DNA of 64,000 nt from Neisseria musculi. Lineage in GTDB: Bacteria > Pseudomonadota > Gammaproteobacteria > Burkholderiales > Neisseriaceae. Under the pieces are notes generated by a model. That model saw only the letters and a list, made by a program, of their open reading frames with translations, was not told the origin of the DNA and searched no databases. A program made the position numbers and the translations under genes. Where the stretch lies: assembly GCF_014297595.2 (NCBI RefSeq), contig NZ_CP060414.2, positions 248,001-312,000 of the forward strand, written 5' to 3'. Each line of letters begins with the position of its first letter. Positions within the stretch are counted from its first letter, which is position 1. Shown here piece by piece: positions 7,701-16,059 of this stretch.

Positions 7701-10438
7701 CTGTCTAAATATTCGCGGGTCTGGAAATGTTTGTTCAGGTTCTCCAGGGATTTTGCCGCGATTCTTGCGTCTTTACCCGCTTCAACCGTGGCGCCGGCAT
7801 TCACCAAACGGCCGGCCGTGCCCTGCGCCTGATGCTGCTCATCCAAACTGCCGCCGATACTCAGGCTGCCTTCGCTGGAAAGCCTGCCGCCTTCCTGATT
7901 GGTGATCTCTTTTGCCCCCACGGCCAAATGGTTGCGTGCGGCAATGGCGGCGGCTTTGGCTTGGCCGCCGGCTGTTTCTTCCCGGTTCACCAGCTTTTCG
8001 GCCGCAATGCCCACCCAATCGCCGTACACACGGCCGGTGCCGGTGTTCAGCACGGTTCCGCCCGCATCCAAAAGCGTCAGGCCGTTGCTGTTGATCAGGC
8101 CGCGGTTGGCGATGTTGCGGGCTTTGAGCTGTGTGCCGCTGCCGGATTGGATTTTGCCGGCGGCGGCGTTGTCGATGTGTGCGGCTTGCAAGAACAGGAA
8201 ACGGCCGCCTTCCAGCGTGCGGCGGTTGGTGAGGCTGCCTCCGGTTGTCAGATGCAGGCCTTCGCCGGCGCGGATGTCTTGTTCGGGGCTGAAGCTGTCT
8301 TTGAGCTTGAGCGACAGGATGCGGTTGGCCGCCAGCCCTCCTTGTGCCGCCAGCGTTCTGGCTTGGATGTCGAGGTTTTGCCCGGCCTGGATTTTGCCTG
8401 AAGCGTTGTTCAGCGTTAAGGTTTGCTGATTGCTGTCGTGAATCTTGATGTCTTGGGCCGAACCGATCAGGCCGTTTTGGTTATTAAGGCCGTCTGAAAC
8501 CTTGAGTTCGGTTATTTCACTGCTGTGGATGCTGCCTGAGCTGTTGTCCAGGCGGGCGGCTTCGGCGTTCAGACGGCCGGTGTCGATTCGGCCGTTTTGA
8601 TTGAACAGGGCAACGGCTTCGATATCGGCCTCTTGGTTTGCGGTGAGCCGGCCGCTGCGGTTGTCCAAGGTTTGAACGGCCGCAACCAAGCGGCCGCCGG
8701 ATTGCAGAGTGCCTGCGCGGTTGTCGGTGGTGTGGTTGCGGATGGCGAGGGTTTCGGCGGCGCCCAACGTGCCATGTCGGTTGTCCAGGGTTTGCGCGGT
8801 AACCCGGGCCTGACGGGCGATGGTTTCGCCTTGGCGGTTGTCCAGCAGGCGGCCGGCGGCGGCCAGCTTGTTCAGATGCAGCCTGCCGGTATTGACCAAA
8901 CCGTTTGCGGTGTTGACATCCGCGCCGCCGTTGGCGGTGATGCTGCCGCTGTTGTCGAGGCCGTCTGAAACGGTTAAACGGCCTTGGGGCAAAGTAAGCG
9001 GCGCGGCGGCGGTGTAGCTTTGAGCAGAACCCGCACCGGCGGCGGTAGAGGGCGCGGCAGGGGCGGCAGGGGAAGCATGGCCGCTGTTGCCGGAAGCCCG
9101 GTCTGCGGCGGCATAACCGATCAAACCGCTGTTGTTCAATTTGCCGGCTTCAATGCCGAGGTGTTGCAAACCGGTTTGCGCCATCGTGCCGCTGTTGTTC
9201 AGACGGCCGGTTGCGATGTCGAAACGGGCGGCCTGCAGGGTTTTGCGGTTGTCGAGATTCCGCGTGCGGATGTTCAGTTCGCCGGCCGAAACCATGGTGC
9301 CGCTGTTGCTTGCTTCGGCTGCCGCCAGCACGGTTCGGCCTTGTGATGACACGGTACCGCGGTTGTCGAACGCAGCGGCTTGAATGTTCACGGCTGCCGC
9401 GCCGTTCGGGCTTTGCGTATGGTCAGAGGCGATGATGCTGCCGCTGTTGCCGATTCTGCCGTTGGCACTCAGGGTAATGCCGCCCGCCGCGGCAAAGGCC
9501 TGGCCGGCATGATGAACGGCTGCGCCTTTATCCGTTGAAATCAGGGTGATCTTGCCGGCATACATGCCGCCCAGCTGCGCGGTATCGATGGCCGCTGCAG
9601 GAGCAGGGCGGCCGTCTGAAACTTTGCTGTGGCTGCCGTCGGCCGCAATGTCGTTGGCGCCCGACACCACTTTCAAATCTTGCGCCCACACGCCGGCGTT
9701 GATTTGCGCGGCACGGGCCAGGATGCGGGTATAGTCGGCTCCCGAAGTGTCCAAACCGCCGCCGCCCACGGCAATACCGCCCCCGCGCACCTGCAAACCG
9801 GTGAGGCGGCCGTTGTCGAACACCGGTTTGCCCGTGGTGAGCGTTACTCCCGCTGCATTGATAAAGCCCGCACCGTTTACCTGAATACCGGCAGGATTGG
9901 CCAATATCACATCGGCACGACGACCCGCCACTTCGATATAGCCGTTCAGCAGCGATGGATTGACGCTGTTCACCTGATTCACAATGACCCGTGCTTCGCC
10001 GCGCGCGAGCCACGGATTGCCTGCTATCCAGCCGCCCAGCCGGGTTGGCACACTGCTGCGGCTGTTGTTCAGCAGCGCACCTTTCGCTTGCACATCGAAT
10101 TGGCGGTATTGGTTCACCGACACGCCCGCCGCGCTCGGAGTTTGAATGTTGACCTGCGGCAGGCCGTTGGCCGTCTGCAAAATGGTGGGTTGTTGGTTTG
10201 AAGGTGCCGATTTGTCGGCGGCAATGCCGGCCGCCCAAACCGGTGCAACCGCACCCGCCGCCAGCCACACGGAGAACGCCGCCAGCTGCATTTGGAATTT
10301 GGCCGCGCCCGAGAGGCCGTCTGAAACGGCCGCGCCGCCGTCTTGCACGTTTTTGCCGCTGCGGGGGGTGTTTTCGGCAACGGCCACCATCATGCCGCGC
10401 TTTTTGTTGAAGATGACTTTGTGGCAGGTTGTGTTCAT
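1778..10438 (-). CDS. tpsA: Two-partner secretion exoprotein, HrpA/CdiA/FhaB type, with C-terminal WHH nuclease
   Basis: This 2886-residue protein has an extended Sec signal (KVIFNKKRGMMVAVAE, then a hydrophobic core ending near APVWA). An N-terminal TPS domain follows with the hallmark ANPAGIQVNGAGFINA, then long arrays of FHA-type beta-helix repeats rich in LDNS/LNNSG units, the FHA-2 repeat region, and a pretoxin domain with VENN at residues 2622-2625. The last 130 or so residues hold a nuclease tip with W2854-H2855-H2856. It is exported through the TpsB pore encoded just upstream and presents the toxin to neighbouring cells on contact. The immunity gene follows two bases later. Seven uptake sequences lie inside the gene and mostly encode VSDG. 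The meningococcal relative is called HrpA. The frame is intact. Confidence 0.92.
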   Translation of the reverse strand: MNTTCHKVIFNKKRGMMVAVAENTPRSGKNVQDGGAAVSDGLSGAAKFQMQLAAFSVWLAAGAVAPVWAAGIAADKSAPSNQQPTILQTANGLPQVNIQTPSAAGVSVNQYRQFDVQAKGALLNNSRSSVPTRLGGWIAGNPWLARGEARVIVNQVNSVNPSLLNGYIEVAGRRADVILANPAGIQVNGAGFINAAGVTLTTGKPVFDNGRLTGLQVRGGGIAVGGGGLDTSGADYTRILARAAQINAGVWAQDLKVVSGANDIAADGSHSKVSDGRPAPAAAIDTAQLGGMYAGKITLISTDKGAAVHHAGQAFAAAGGITLSANGRIGNSGSIIASDHTQSPNGAAAVNIQAAAFDNRGTVSSQGRTVLAAAEASNSGTMVSAGELNIRTRNLDNRKTLQAARFDIATGRLNNSGTMAQTGLQHLGIEAGKLNNSGLIGYAAADRASGNSGHASPAAPAAPSTAAGAGSAQSYTAAAPLTLPQGRLTVSDGLDNSGSITANGGADVNTANGLVNTGRLHLNKLAAAGRLLDNRQGETIARQARVTAQTLDNRHGTLGAAETLAIRNHTTDNRAGTLQSGGRLVAAVQTLDNRSGRLTANQEADIEAVALFNQNGRIDTGRLNAEAARLDNSSGSIHSSEITELKVSDGLNNQNGLIGSAQDIKIHDSNQQTLTLNNASGKIQAGQNLDIQARTLAAQGGLAANRILSLKLKDSFSPEQDIRAGEGLHLTTGGSLTNRRTLEGGRFLFLQAAHIDNAAAGKIQSGSGTQLKARNIANRGLINSNGLTLLDAGGTVLNTGTGRVYGDWVGIAAEKLVNREETAGGQAKAAAIAARNHLAVGAKEITNQEGGRLSSEGSLSIGGSLDEQHQAQGTAGRLVNAGATVEAGKDARIAAKSLENLNKHFQTREYLDSSRHIISYTKAGEAEPFFTVGKDGITRKAGRHDFGFIYYDGRPEQWLHKYAVEQYYQADYVQNIYRQEIVKSRPAQILTGGALQAEGKWLNHNSMIMAGGMITGKDNIDNLADKDTVRTVNTGMLRRGSYDRHGSRGRRHIEFDKESGPIPNPPESHPDFGVKLAQTQEYSTSLPRTAPTAEQANLTPATVTHGGSTPAPIKTLNTGIRLPTSGLYAVNPAHPAYLVETDPAFTDYRQWLSSDYLLDALNSAPGRMHKRLGDGYYEQKLVNEQIARLTGYRRLDGYTDDEAQFKALMEAGITFARGQQLAPGIALSPEQAARLTSDIVWLEEQTLTLIDGSTVTVLAPKVYLTVKPGDINAHGGLISAGKLVLEGAGSLVNSGTLAGRKIVDLSATDIQNSGLIQGGKVRLRGKDVNIEGGTVAADTLLSVEADRLRVASTTVTHGDEGNGQTRIDRVAGLYVGNASDGLLSLKANQSIDFVAANLRNEAAKGRTRIVSDGRIGLGTAKLESRSRHGESGAKNHRHVAQTWEAGTTLGAKGDILISAQEDLTVRQGNIASSDGRILLSGRNVDIGEGRKTLDLSESVYSKSRGLVSNKTGLDQYRRRHDEAAGSTIEGKEVAVVAGADINVRGSNIVSDGRTLLKAGNNVNLTAAENTYTDHELHERKRSGLSGGFKDGVLSVGAGKSSQKLNQDDASTSLTVSQVGSIFGDTAIIAGNNLTTEAAILATGGDMTLQGRNVSLNAAHTASQSDSRMDAKQSGVSVGITVNPFEAAKAGYGRHMQGGGYSGSVVGQALQRGDAAGKAVYAALTPAVFTAGRQKTGESRHSEGTQAVVTSVSAQGDLNIIATDGHIKSEGAKLAAEGNALLSATESIELGFARDTAAQSGGRKRSGFSIDNREAVPAGTFNDRSRAQGSLDAATGTQLSAGGGAVLQTQKADIDIIGSSIAAQNDVALISGRHINIRPAQNSQNQSESQTGRGIGTAVVSDTEHFAGWMKNRQDSNSSQVEQVKSQVGSLGGHVNIQAQGNYTQQAAAVSAAKDLNITAKSVDVLAGHNLGSSRQAGRDVKIGTFAKVSSPLIDLADAAQAAVEGKAGRRTQALQTLAAGAQAYSAYHTAAGGGALVKAEAGLGFKTANSSQEQSQSQSLGNMLNAGGNLNIRSTEGGIRLQHTRAEAAGTLSLDSAQDLILESGQSARSARGKNSNFGASVGVGVSAGAQTGVYAYGEAGGSKGSNRYLAQTHDHTTLKAGNIRLASKGDTTLKGATATAHRIDADVGGRLNIESVRDHIEQNNQQSGASIRAQVSFGTAWEASGSFSQSQAAGSRRAVSTQSGLFAGDGGYHINADSVHLKGGAIAATAPKEQNELTAKRFTFENIQNQSSYQATNIGLSGGYGKNPDKEPGYTGGSSFSPSLPQYEKGSDGSTTYAALSEGRLNIAGKDTTVQELGIHSDSSSAHRAVAALPDLAKITEKQQVVAKATTDIVSAARSFSSNRQKAAAEDKAQAQAEFEGRLKARKDGSYEAFAKLGESERQAVLISGSEAYRKADTEARNWGIGGSKSRAANAGTTLVTGILGGQSNLQTAANTLSPYAAAAIGNTFGHGANQNETAQLAGHFLLGATLAYINGGDPLSGGGAAVAAEKAAQYLTQQYHDGKTAIDPQTGEFNPNLLPEQIKEDIKAATGVIAAIVGATGDGGAALNAQIGAVAGQNAVENNDVGASFSQWRKEQKLLETDPAAYKKHKAEQWQAIGFLVDFIPVIGDIKGFAEAQTKGDYFFATLGMVPLYGDAAKKVHQAEKAYQAAKAAKDTEKMKAAMDQARKGADLPYDSRQIRAKLERRYGAENVVSATVPPSNARNVKLAGQSHPKTGVPFDSKGFPIFDKFLAYDTKINSRQFQAADYTGQMKLATQDLAEAIRRGQVNTSKFTTEQLEAIQSGKAKIPGYTWHHHQDRGRMQLVPEKRHLETGHIGGEAMSKGK
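2163..2894. repeat. Direct repeat copy B (pretoxin region inside tpsA)
   Basis: This is the partner of 634-1365. The few differences include one codon in the NAQIGAVAG region and a threonine/alanine change next to the toxin junction, so the two copies have been homogenised recently or separated recently. Left of 2163 the toxin tips share only distant similarity. Confidence 0.85.
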
Positions 10439-10504
10439 GGCGGATTCCCGAAGTCAAAAAGCCCTGATGCTGCCGGTTTCGGGCGGCATGGGGTAGGGCG
10501 GTGT

Positions 10505-12295
10505 TCAGAAGCTGTAGTTCAGGTTGAAGCCGAAGGCGGTTTGGGCCGTCTGAAAGCGTTCGGGCTTGTGCAGCGGTTTGGCGGCAAACACATCATAAGC
10601 CAACGCACCGCCCGCTTTGGCCTGACCGCGCAGCCCCAATGCCGCGCCGGCCAGGCTTTTGCCGGGCAGGTATGCGGCAGACGGGCCGGATACCCGGCCG
10701 CCGTCTACCGCGGCATAAAGCCGGTGGTTCGGAAGATACTGCCAGGATAAATCATTGCGCCAATACCCGCCGCGCTCTGCCGATAAAGTGGTTTCGCCGT
10801 CAAAACCGCGCACCGTATAACGGTTGCCGATGGAAATCCTCTCTTGCGGGGTTAAAGGCGTTTTGTTCCATTGGGCATGGAGGTTGCTGTCGAAAGCAAA
10901 GTTTTGCCGTCCGATTCGGAAAGGCAGGTTCAATCCGGCATCGGCCGTAATAATCTTCATGCGCGAGGTACCCTCGCCGAAGGCTTCTTCGGGCGCAGAC
11001 AGGCTGTTGTTGCGCCCCGTGCCGCGTTTGTAACCCAAGCCCAGATTCAACACAGCTTGGCCGATGTATTCCCTGTGCGTCAAAGCGGCCGACCAGCCGG
11101 CCGTGCGGCGGTGCTGTACCCCGATTTCGGCATCATCGATAAAACTCTGCGTTTCACGCTGCCACCATTTAAACGCCGCATGGGTTTTACGGCGGGCATC
11201 GCGGTACAGCAGACGGCTCACGCCGATATCGCTGTTGCGGCTTTTACCGTTGTAGTCATACACCCGGGTATCGCCGGCAACGGCCTGATGATAGCGGTAA
11301 TGGCTGTGGTTCCACGACCACAGCCAGTTGCGGAACGGCACCGAATAATGAAAGGCATAACCATCGGTTGCGCCTTTAACCGTATGGCCCTCTGAATCCG
11401 TTTGCGCCGAACGCGAGCCCAAATCATGGTGATACGAGGCATAAAACAAATCGCTCAAACCAAACGGATTATCGGCAGAGAAGGTTGCATTGCCCTGATA
11501 ACGGCCGGTGGCCTTGCTGCCGGAGTCGTCAAAACCCAAAGTCAGACGGTAGGGGGCGGTGCGCTGCCGCCATTTCACCACCACATCGCTCACGTCCGGT
11601 TGTTCAGACGGCACGATTTGGATATCCGCCTCGGCAGTCGGCACCCGTTTGAGGTTTTCCAAACCCTGCTCCAAACCGCGCAGGTTCAACAGGCTCTCTG
11701 AAGCAGACGGAAACTCGTTTTGAAACGCGGTAATCCGGCCGATATGGGTTTCGGCGGCATGACTTTCATCAAAACGGATGCGGCCGATTTTGCCGGCCAG
11801 CACGGTCAATTCCAGTTTGCCGCCGTTCAAGTCCTGCGGTGCGGCCAAAATCCGCGTGGTGGTATAGCCGCGCCCGATCACTGCGTTTTGCGCCAAAGTC
11901 ATGATATGGTTGATGCCTTGGGCCCCCAAACACATCCCGGGCTTGAAGCCGGACTGCCCAAGGGCTCTGTCCAGTGCAAATTGGAATTTGGCGGCGGAGT
12001 CGCCAACCAAAGAAATGTCGCGAACGGGGAAACAGGGCGATTCGTTTTGAGGCAGCTGCAATGAAGAAACCGCCTCTGCGCTGCGTTCTAGGCGCACATC
12101 AGGTGCAGGCTGCATCTGCTGCTCGAGTTGGTGCAGACGCTGCTGTTCCTGCCGGGCTTGTTCTTGCTGAATCAGACTGGCCTGCCTTTCGTCAGCCAGT
12201 GCGGATGTGCCGGCAGCAGCCAGCAGTGCAAACGGCAGCATCAATGAGCGGTAGCGTGAAAAACGGCGAAAGGCGGACATGCTTGGAACCTGCAA
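10505..12295 (-). CDS. tpsB: Two-partner secretion outer-membrane transporter (ShlB/FhaC/HecB family)
   Basis: A 596-residue outer-membrane protein has a signal peptide ending near ALADERQ and a glutamine-rich linker (QQEQARQEQQRLHQ), typical of FhaC N-termini. POTRA domains follow, with the CFPVRDISLVGD start and a GYTTTRILAAPQDL segment. A 16-strand type beta-barrel comes next and carries the conserved RYTVRGFDG loop-6 motif. The last residue is phenylalanine, as expected for a BAM substrate. It lies 66 bases upstream of tpsA on the same strand and so is co-transcribed with it. Its role is to recognise the TPS domain of the exoprotein in the periplasm and move it to the surface. Length is normal for the family and no lesions are seen. 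Confidence 0.93.
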   Translation of the reverse strand: MQVPSMSAFRRFSRYRSLMLPFALLAAAGTSALADERQASLIQQEQARQEQQRLHQLEQQMQPAPDVRLERSAEAVSSLQLPQNESPCFPVRDISLVGDSAAKFQFALDRALGQSGFKPGMCLGAQGINHIMTLAQNAVIGRGYTTTRILAAPQDLNGGKLELTVLAGKIGRIRFDESHAAETHIGRITAFQNEFPSASESLLNLRGLEQGLENLKRVPTAEADIQIVPSEQPDVSDVVVKWRQRTAPYRLTLGFDDSGSKATGRYQGNATFSADNPFGLSDLFYASYHHDLGSRSAQTDSEGHTVKGATDGYAFHYSVPFRNWLWSWNHSHYRYHQAVAGDTRVYDYNGKSRNSDIGVSRLLYRDARRKTHAAFKWWQRETQSFIDDAEIGVQHRRTAGWSAALTHREYIGQAVLNLGLGYKRGTGRNNSLSAPEEAFGEGTSRMKIITADAGLNLPFRIGRQNFAFDSNLHAQWNKTPLTPQERISIGNRYTVRGFDGETTLSAERGGYWRNDLSWQYLPNHRLYAAVDGGRVSGPSAAYLPGKSLAGAALGLRGQAKAGGALAYDVFAAKPLHKPERFQTAQTAFGFNLNYSF

Positions 12296-12980
12296 AAAGA
12301 TATGACCAAGTCATGGTATGGGAATCGGGCGGGGTAAGGCAAAGTTCAGATGACCAAAGGTTGGTTATTTGGATAACCGGCTGCCGGCAGCGGCAGTATG
12401 CCTGCTGTTTTTTGAACCGAAACCAATATACCGAATGAAATCCGCCCGGCTTTTATTGGGGAGGGCGGATGGCTTGATCGCCCCCTGGAAAATGTTAATT
12501 GCAGAGGGCATGGGTTGGTTGGGTAAGAACAAAGGGCATCAATGAGGACGGTGGGCGAAGGTGGCCGCTATGCGCTGGCTAATCTATAACTGTTTTCAGC
12601 TCCGTGTGTCAAGCAAAGTAGCTTTAAACATAGATAAAAAACAGCTTAAATCAGGCCAGTCGTCTTCTTCATCAAATCTCTAACTCCTTGAGTAGTTCAA
12701 TACGGACGTTGACTCTTTAGATGTTACAGAATGAATACTAATCCAGAACAAAAATAAGATGTACTCCCATAGCAATCCGGGATTCCAAAATAGGCATTTA
12801 CAAAAATCCAGTTATTAGCAGAAGAACTTTTTTCTCCCCATAGTCCCAATTAGGGGAATGAAGATCTATTGCGACTTTATCAAGCATTTTTTTGTTTTTC
12901 AATATTTTCAAAACCATCTTTACTTAATATGCTTTTATTGCTACTTGGATTTTCTCTAAAAGCCATAAAGAAAAATATAA
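12296..12980. other. Non-coding stretch between tpsB and the IS element
   Basis: The part next to tpsB must hold the promoter of the minus-strand tpsBA operon. The rest is AT-rich with short minus-strand open stretches broken by stops (for example around 12580-12720). It may be decayed coding DNA, but nothing recognisable remains. Confidence 0.4.
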
Positions 12981-13692
12981 GGGGCTGACGTAGATTAGCA
13001 ATCATGACATGCTGCTAAAATGAAGATAACAAACTGTAAATTAATCAAAAAAAGCACAGAAGACACTACTCAGATATTTTGTGCTGAAAGTTACCGCCCG
13101 TTCGGCTGCCGATGTCTTGGGTATCCGGCCCAACACCGCCATACTCTTTTACCGCAAAATCCGCCTCGTCATCAGCCGTCATTCGGCCTTGGAGGCCGAT
13201 CAGGTTTTTGAAGGTTCCGTAGAGTCAGATGAGCGCTGCTCCGGCGGTAAGCGCAAAGGAAAACGCGGCACAGGAGCCGCAGGCAAAGTGGTGGTTTTCG
13301 GTATCCTCAAACATGGCGGCAAGGTTTATACCGTGGTCGTGGATAACGCCAAAAAAGAGAGTTTGTTGCCTGTTATTGCGAAGAAAATCATGCCGGACAG
13401 TGTGGTGTATACCGACAGTTTAAGCAGCGATGATGTCCTGGATGTCGGCGGTTTTCACCACCATAGGATTAACCACGGCAAGACATTTGCCCAGAGACAA
13501 AACCACATCAACGGCATTGGGAATTTTTGGAATCAGGCCAAGCGTGTGCTACGCAAATACAACGGAATCGACCGGAAGTCTTTTCCCCTATTCTTGAAAG
13601 AATGCGGGTTTCGTTTTAACTTTGGCACACCAAGTGAGCAGTTGAAAATCTTGCGGGATTGGTGTGGTATTTAGGGCTAAGCTACTTCAGCC
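12981..13692 (+). mobile_element. IS1016-type insertion sequence (IS1595 family), copy 1
   Basis: The element is about 710 bases. Its ends are imperfect inverted repeats: GGCTGACGTAGATTAGC on the left and, read inward from the right, GGCTGAAGTAGCTTAGC. It carries one transposase gene. The size, ends and transposase match the IS1016 group known from Haemophilus and Neisseria. It sits inside another IS1595-family transposase gene, whose 3' part continues directly at 13693. A second copy lies at 48109-48821 in opposite orientation. Confidence 0.85.
13020..13674 (+). pseudogene. IS1016-type transposase, frameshifted
   Basis: The gene starts MKITNCKL and should encode 217 residues of an ISXO2-like DDE transposase, the domain that moves IS1595-family elements. 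Compared with copy 2, one extra C in the run near 13097 (ACCGCCCGTT against ACCGCCGTT) throws the first 27 or so codons out of frame with the rest. The remaining frame from 13081 is open to 13674 and keeps the catalytic region with VFEGSVESDE, VVYTDS and the HRINHGKTFAQRQNHINGI segment. Only an internal start could give a protein lacking the N-terminal DNA-binding part. Confidence 0.8.
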
Positions 13693-14221
13693 TCTTTTCA
13701 GGCACGAAATATACCGCTGCCAAAGCGGGCAAAAAGACCTGTTATACGGCAGCATAGAGGTTGATGAAAGCTATTTTGGTGCCAAACGGCAGCGCGGTTT
13801 CCATGGCAAGTCAAAGCGTGGCAGAGGAACGCTTAAACAACCCGTCTTTGGTATTTTCGAAAGAGACGGCAGGGTTTATACCGAAATCGTTCCTGATTGT
13901 AAAAAGAAAACACTTCAAGCTGTTATATTGGGAAAGGTCTCTCTGGAGGGTGTTGTTTATTCTGATAGCCGGCGCGGTTACAGCGGCCTGGTCGATGCGG
14001 GCTACTCTAAACATTTGCGCGTTAATCACGGACAAAATGAGTTTGCGGATGGTACCGGGCACATCAATGGTATTGAAAGCTTCCGGAGTTTTACCAAACG
14101 AAGGCCCGCCAAATTCAACGGCGTAACCAAAAACTTTGATTTGCACCTGAAGGAATGCGGATGGCGATGGAACCGAAACTCTGATGAACTGGGTCACCAA
14201 CTTTGGAGGCTTTTAAAGTAA
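13693..14221 (+). pseudogene. IS1595-family transposase, 5'-truncated by IS1016
   Basis: The frame open from 13664 fuses the right end of the IS1016 element to the C-terminal 175 or so residues of a second, different transposase of the same family. The catalytic blocks are visible: GSIEVDESYFGAKRQRG, VVYSDSRRGYSG and RVNHGQNEFADGTGHINGIESF. The N-terminal DNA-binding part is missing because the IS1016 copy inserted there. No 5' remnant is recognisable on the other side of the insertion, so a deletion probably accompanied it. It is a dead transposase. Confidence 0.8.
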
Positions 14222-14350
14222 ATTTATATAAAGCTGCTAGTCTAGAGCCTTATTTATTATTTATTGTTTATGTAAAATTTCTGTGAATACAGGATCGGCA
14301 GCTTTAAATTAAGTTGCAAACAGGAATAATTGCTATTAACATGCCAGGCC

Positions 14351-15298
14351 ATGAAAAATGAACGTATCCTAACCTCCGCCACGTTCGCGCTGGTGGTTTT
14401 TTTACATATGGGTCTGATGGTTTGGCTGTGGCAGGGCAGGCCGCCGAAGCAGATCGAGATGACGACTATCGAATTCATCGATCTGGGTATGTTTGGCGGC
14501 GGCGACGGCCAAACAGAGGGGGCAGGTGCGCCTGCGCCGGAAACGGCTCCTCCGCTGAAATCCGAACCCAGGCCGGAGCCGGCCAAGCCCAAAGAAAAGC
14601 CCAAACCCAAGCCCACACCGGCCGAGCCGCCCAAGGCTGAATTGAAGCCCGTCATCACCCCAAAAAACCAAGCCGATATCCGTCAAAACAAAGAAACGCC
14701 CAAGCCTAAGCCGGTTGAAAAAACCAAACCGGAGCCGGTGGAAAAGCCCGTAGAAAAACCGGTTGAGAAACTGGCAGAAAAGGTGGCGGAAAAACCTGCC
14801 GCCGCTCCGGTTGAAAAACCGGCGGCAGAATCGGACAAAGCCGCAGCGGCAGGCTCCGCCAGAGAGAAAAACGGAGGGGGAGACGGAAGCGGTTATGCCA
14901 AAATACAAGGTAAAGGGAGCGGCTCGGGCAGCGGCGAAGGCCGTGGAACGGGCAGCGGCTCGGGCAGCGGCAGCAAAAGCGGCGACGGGCACGGAGCAGG
15001 AGGCGGCAGCGGTGCCGGCAGCAGCCGCAGCAATCCCGAAAAAGGAACGTGCGCACTCCCGCAGCCTACGGACAAAGATTACCCGCAATTATCGTTGGAA
15101 AACGGAGAAGAAGGCGCGGTAAATTTTGTGATAGAAGTTTCCCCCAGCAACCAAGTGATGAGTGTCAAAGTTACCAAAGGAAGCGGTTTTGCAGGGCTGG
15201 ACAGGGCGGCGGTGAAGTATATAAAGAGAAAATACTCTTGCGATTCAAAAGGCAGGTGGTACCAGTTCAGCGGGCGGCTTGCATACCAACTTCAATAG
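14351..15298 (+). CDS. tonB: Energy transducer TonB
   Basis: The protein has one N-terminal membrane anchor (TFALVVFLHMGLMVWLW), a long proline- and glutamate/lysine-rich spacer with repeated VEKP units, a glycine/serine-rich linker, and a C-terminal TonB domain with AAVKYIKRKYSCDS. It couples the proton-motive force gathered by ExbB-ExbD to outer-membrane iron and haem receptors. I chose the ATG at 14351 because the following MKNERILTS leads directly into the membrane anchor; an earlier in-frame TTG at 14330 adds only seven residues. exbB and exbD follow in the same direction. AT-rich sequence with GAATAATTGCTATTAAC just upstream could be a weak Fur site, but the match is poor. Confidence 0.95.
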   Translation: MKNERILTSATFALVVFLHMGLMVWLWQGRPPKQIEMTTIEFIDLGMFGGGDGQTEGAGAPAPETAPPLKSEPRPEPAKPKEKPKPKPTPAEPPKAELKPVITPKNQADIRQNKETPKPKPVEKTKPEPVEKPVEKPVEKLAEKVAEKPAAAPVEKPAAESDKAAAAGSAREKNGGGDGSGYAKIQGKGSGSGSGEGRGTGSGSGSGSKSGDGHGAGGGSGAGSSRSNPEKGTCALPQPTDKDYPQLSLENGEEGAVNFVIEVSPSNQVMSVKVTKGSGFAGLDRAAVKYIKRKYSCDSKGRWYQFSGRLAYQLQ

Positions 15299-15396
15299 AG
15301 ATATTCGGGCAGTGTCCGGAGTCGGGCCGTCTGAACGCCGAAACAGCCGGGCAGGCAGGTTTTTTGATTAATCTTTCATATTTGGAATAAACAGCA

Positions 15397-16056
15397 ATGA
15401 ATTTAGGATTGGTTTTTGAATCAGGCGATTATGTGTTGATCAGCGTGTTTTTGCTGCTGGTTTTGATGAGCATCGCAACGTGGACGGTGATTGTGGTGCG
15501 CGCCGTCAAGCTCAGCAGGGCTAAAAAAGGCAATGCCGCCGTGAAACCGATGATTTGGAACGCCAAATCGTTAAGCGAAGCCGTTGCGCAGGCCAAAACG
15601 GTGGAGGCGCCGATGAGCGCGCTCACTCTCGATGCCGTGCGTGCCCGCGAGAGCTACAACCTGCATAAAGACCGCCAAATCGCCGCCGCCGTGCCGCTGA
15701 ACGAATATCTCGTGCGCCAAATCCGCAACAGCATGAGCCAGCGCCTGCGCCCGTTTGACAGTGGCCTGACCGCGCTGGCCTCTATCGGCGCCACCGCCCC
15801 GTTTATCGGCCTTTTCGGCACGGTTTGGGGCATTTACCACGCCTTAATCAACATCAGCAAAAGCGGCCAGATGAGTATAGCCGCCGTGGCCGGCCCCATC
15901 GGCGAGGCATTGGTGGCCACCGCCGCCGGTCTGTTTGTGGCGATTCCCGCCGTGTTGGCCTACAACTTCCTGGTGCGTGGCAACAAAACGCTGGCGCAGG
16001 ATATGGACGCGTTCGCCCACGATTTTCATGTCCAACTGTTAAACCACAAGGATTAA
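15397..16056 (+). CDS. exbB: TonB-system proton channel subunit ExbB
   Basis: The 219-residue inner-membrane protein has three membrane spans: one near residues 12-35 ([21 protein letters not shown]) and two in the second half. The second half holds the conserved [20 protein letters not shown] motif and the [21 protein letters not shown] helix that lines the MotA/TolQ/ExbB channel. It forms the pentameric stator that, with ExbD, converts proton flow into movement of TonB. It lies 98 bases downstream of tonB, the gap holding one uptake sequence, and ends four bases before exbD. Length and motifs are standard. Confidence 0.96.
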   Translation: MNLGLVFESGDYVLISVFLLLVLMSIATWTVIVVRAVKLSRAKKGNAAVKPMIWNAKSLSEAVAQAKTVEAPMSALTLDAVRARESYNLHKDRQIAAAVPLNEYLVRQIRNSMSQRLRPFDSGLTALASIGATAPFIGLFGTVWGIYHALINISKSGQMSIAAVAGPIGEALVATAAGLFVAIPAVLAYNFLVRGNKTLAQDMDAFAHDFHVQLLNHKD

Positions 16057-16059
16057 ACG

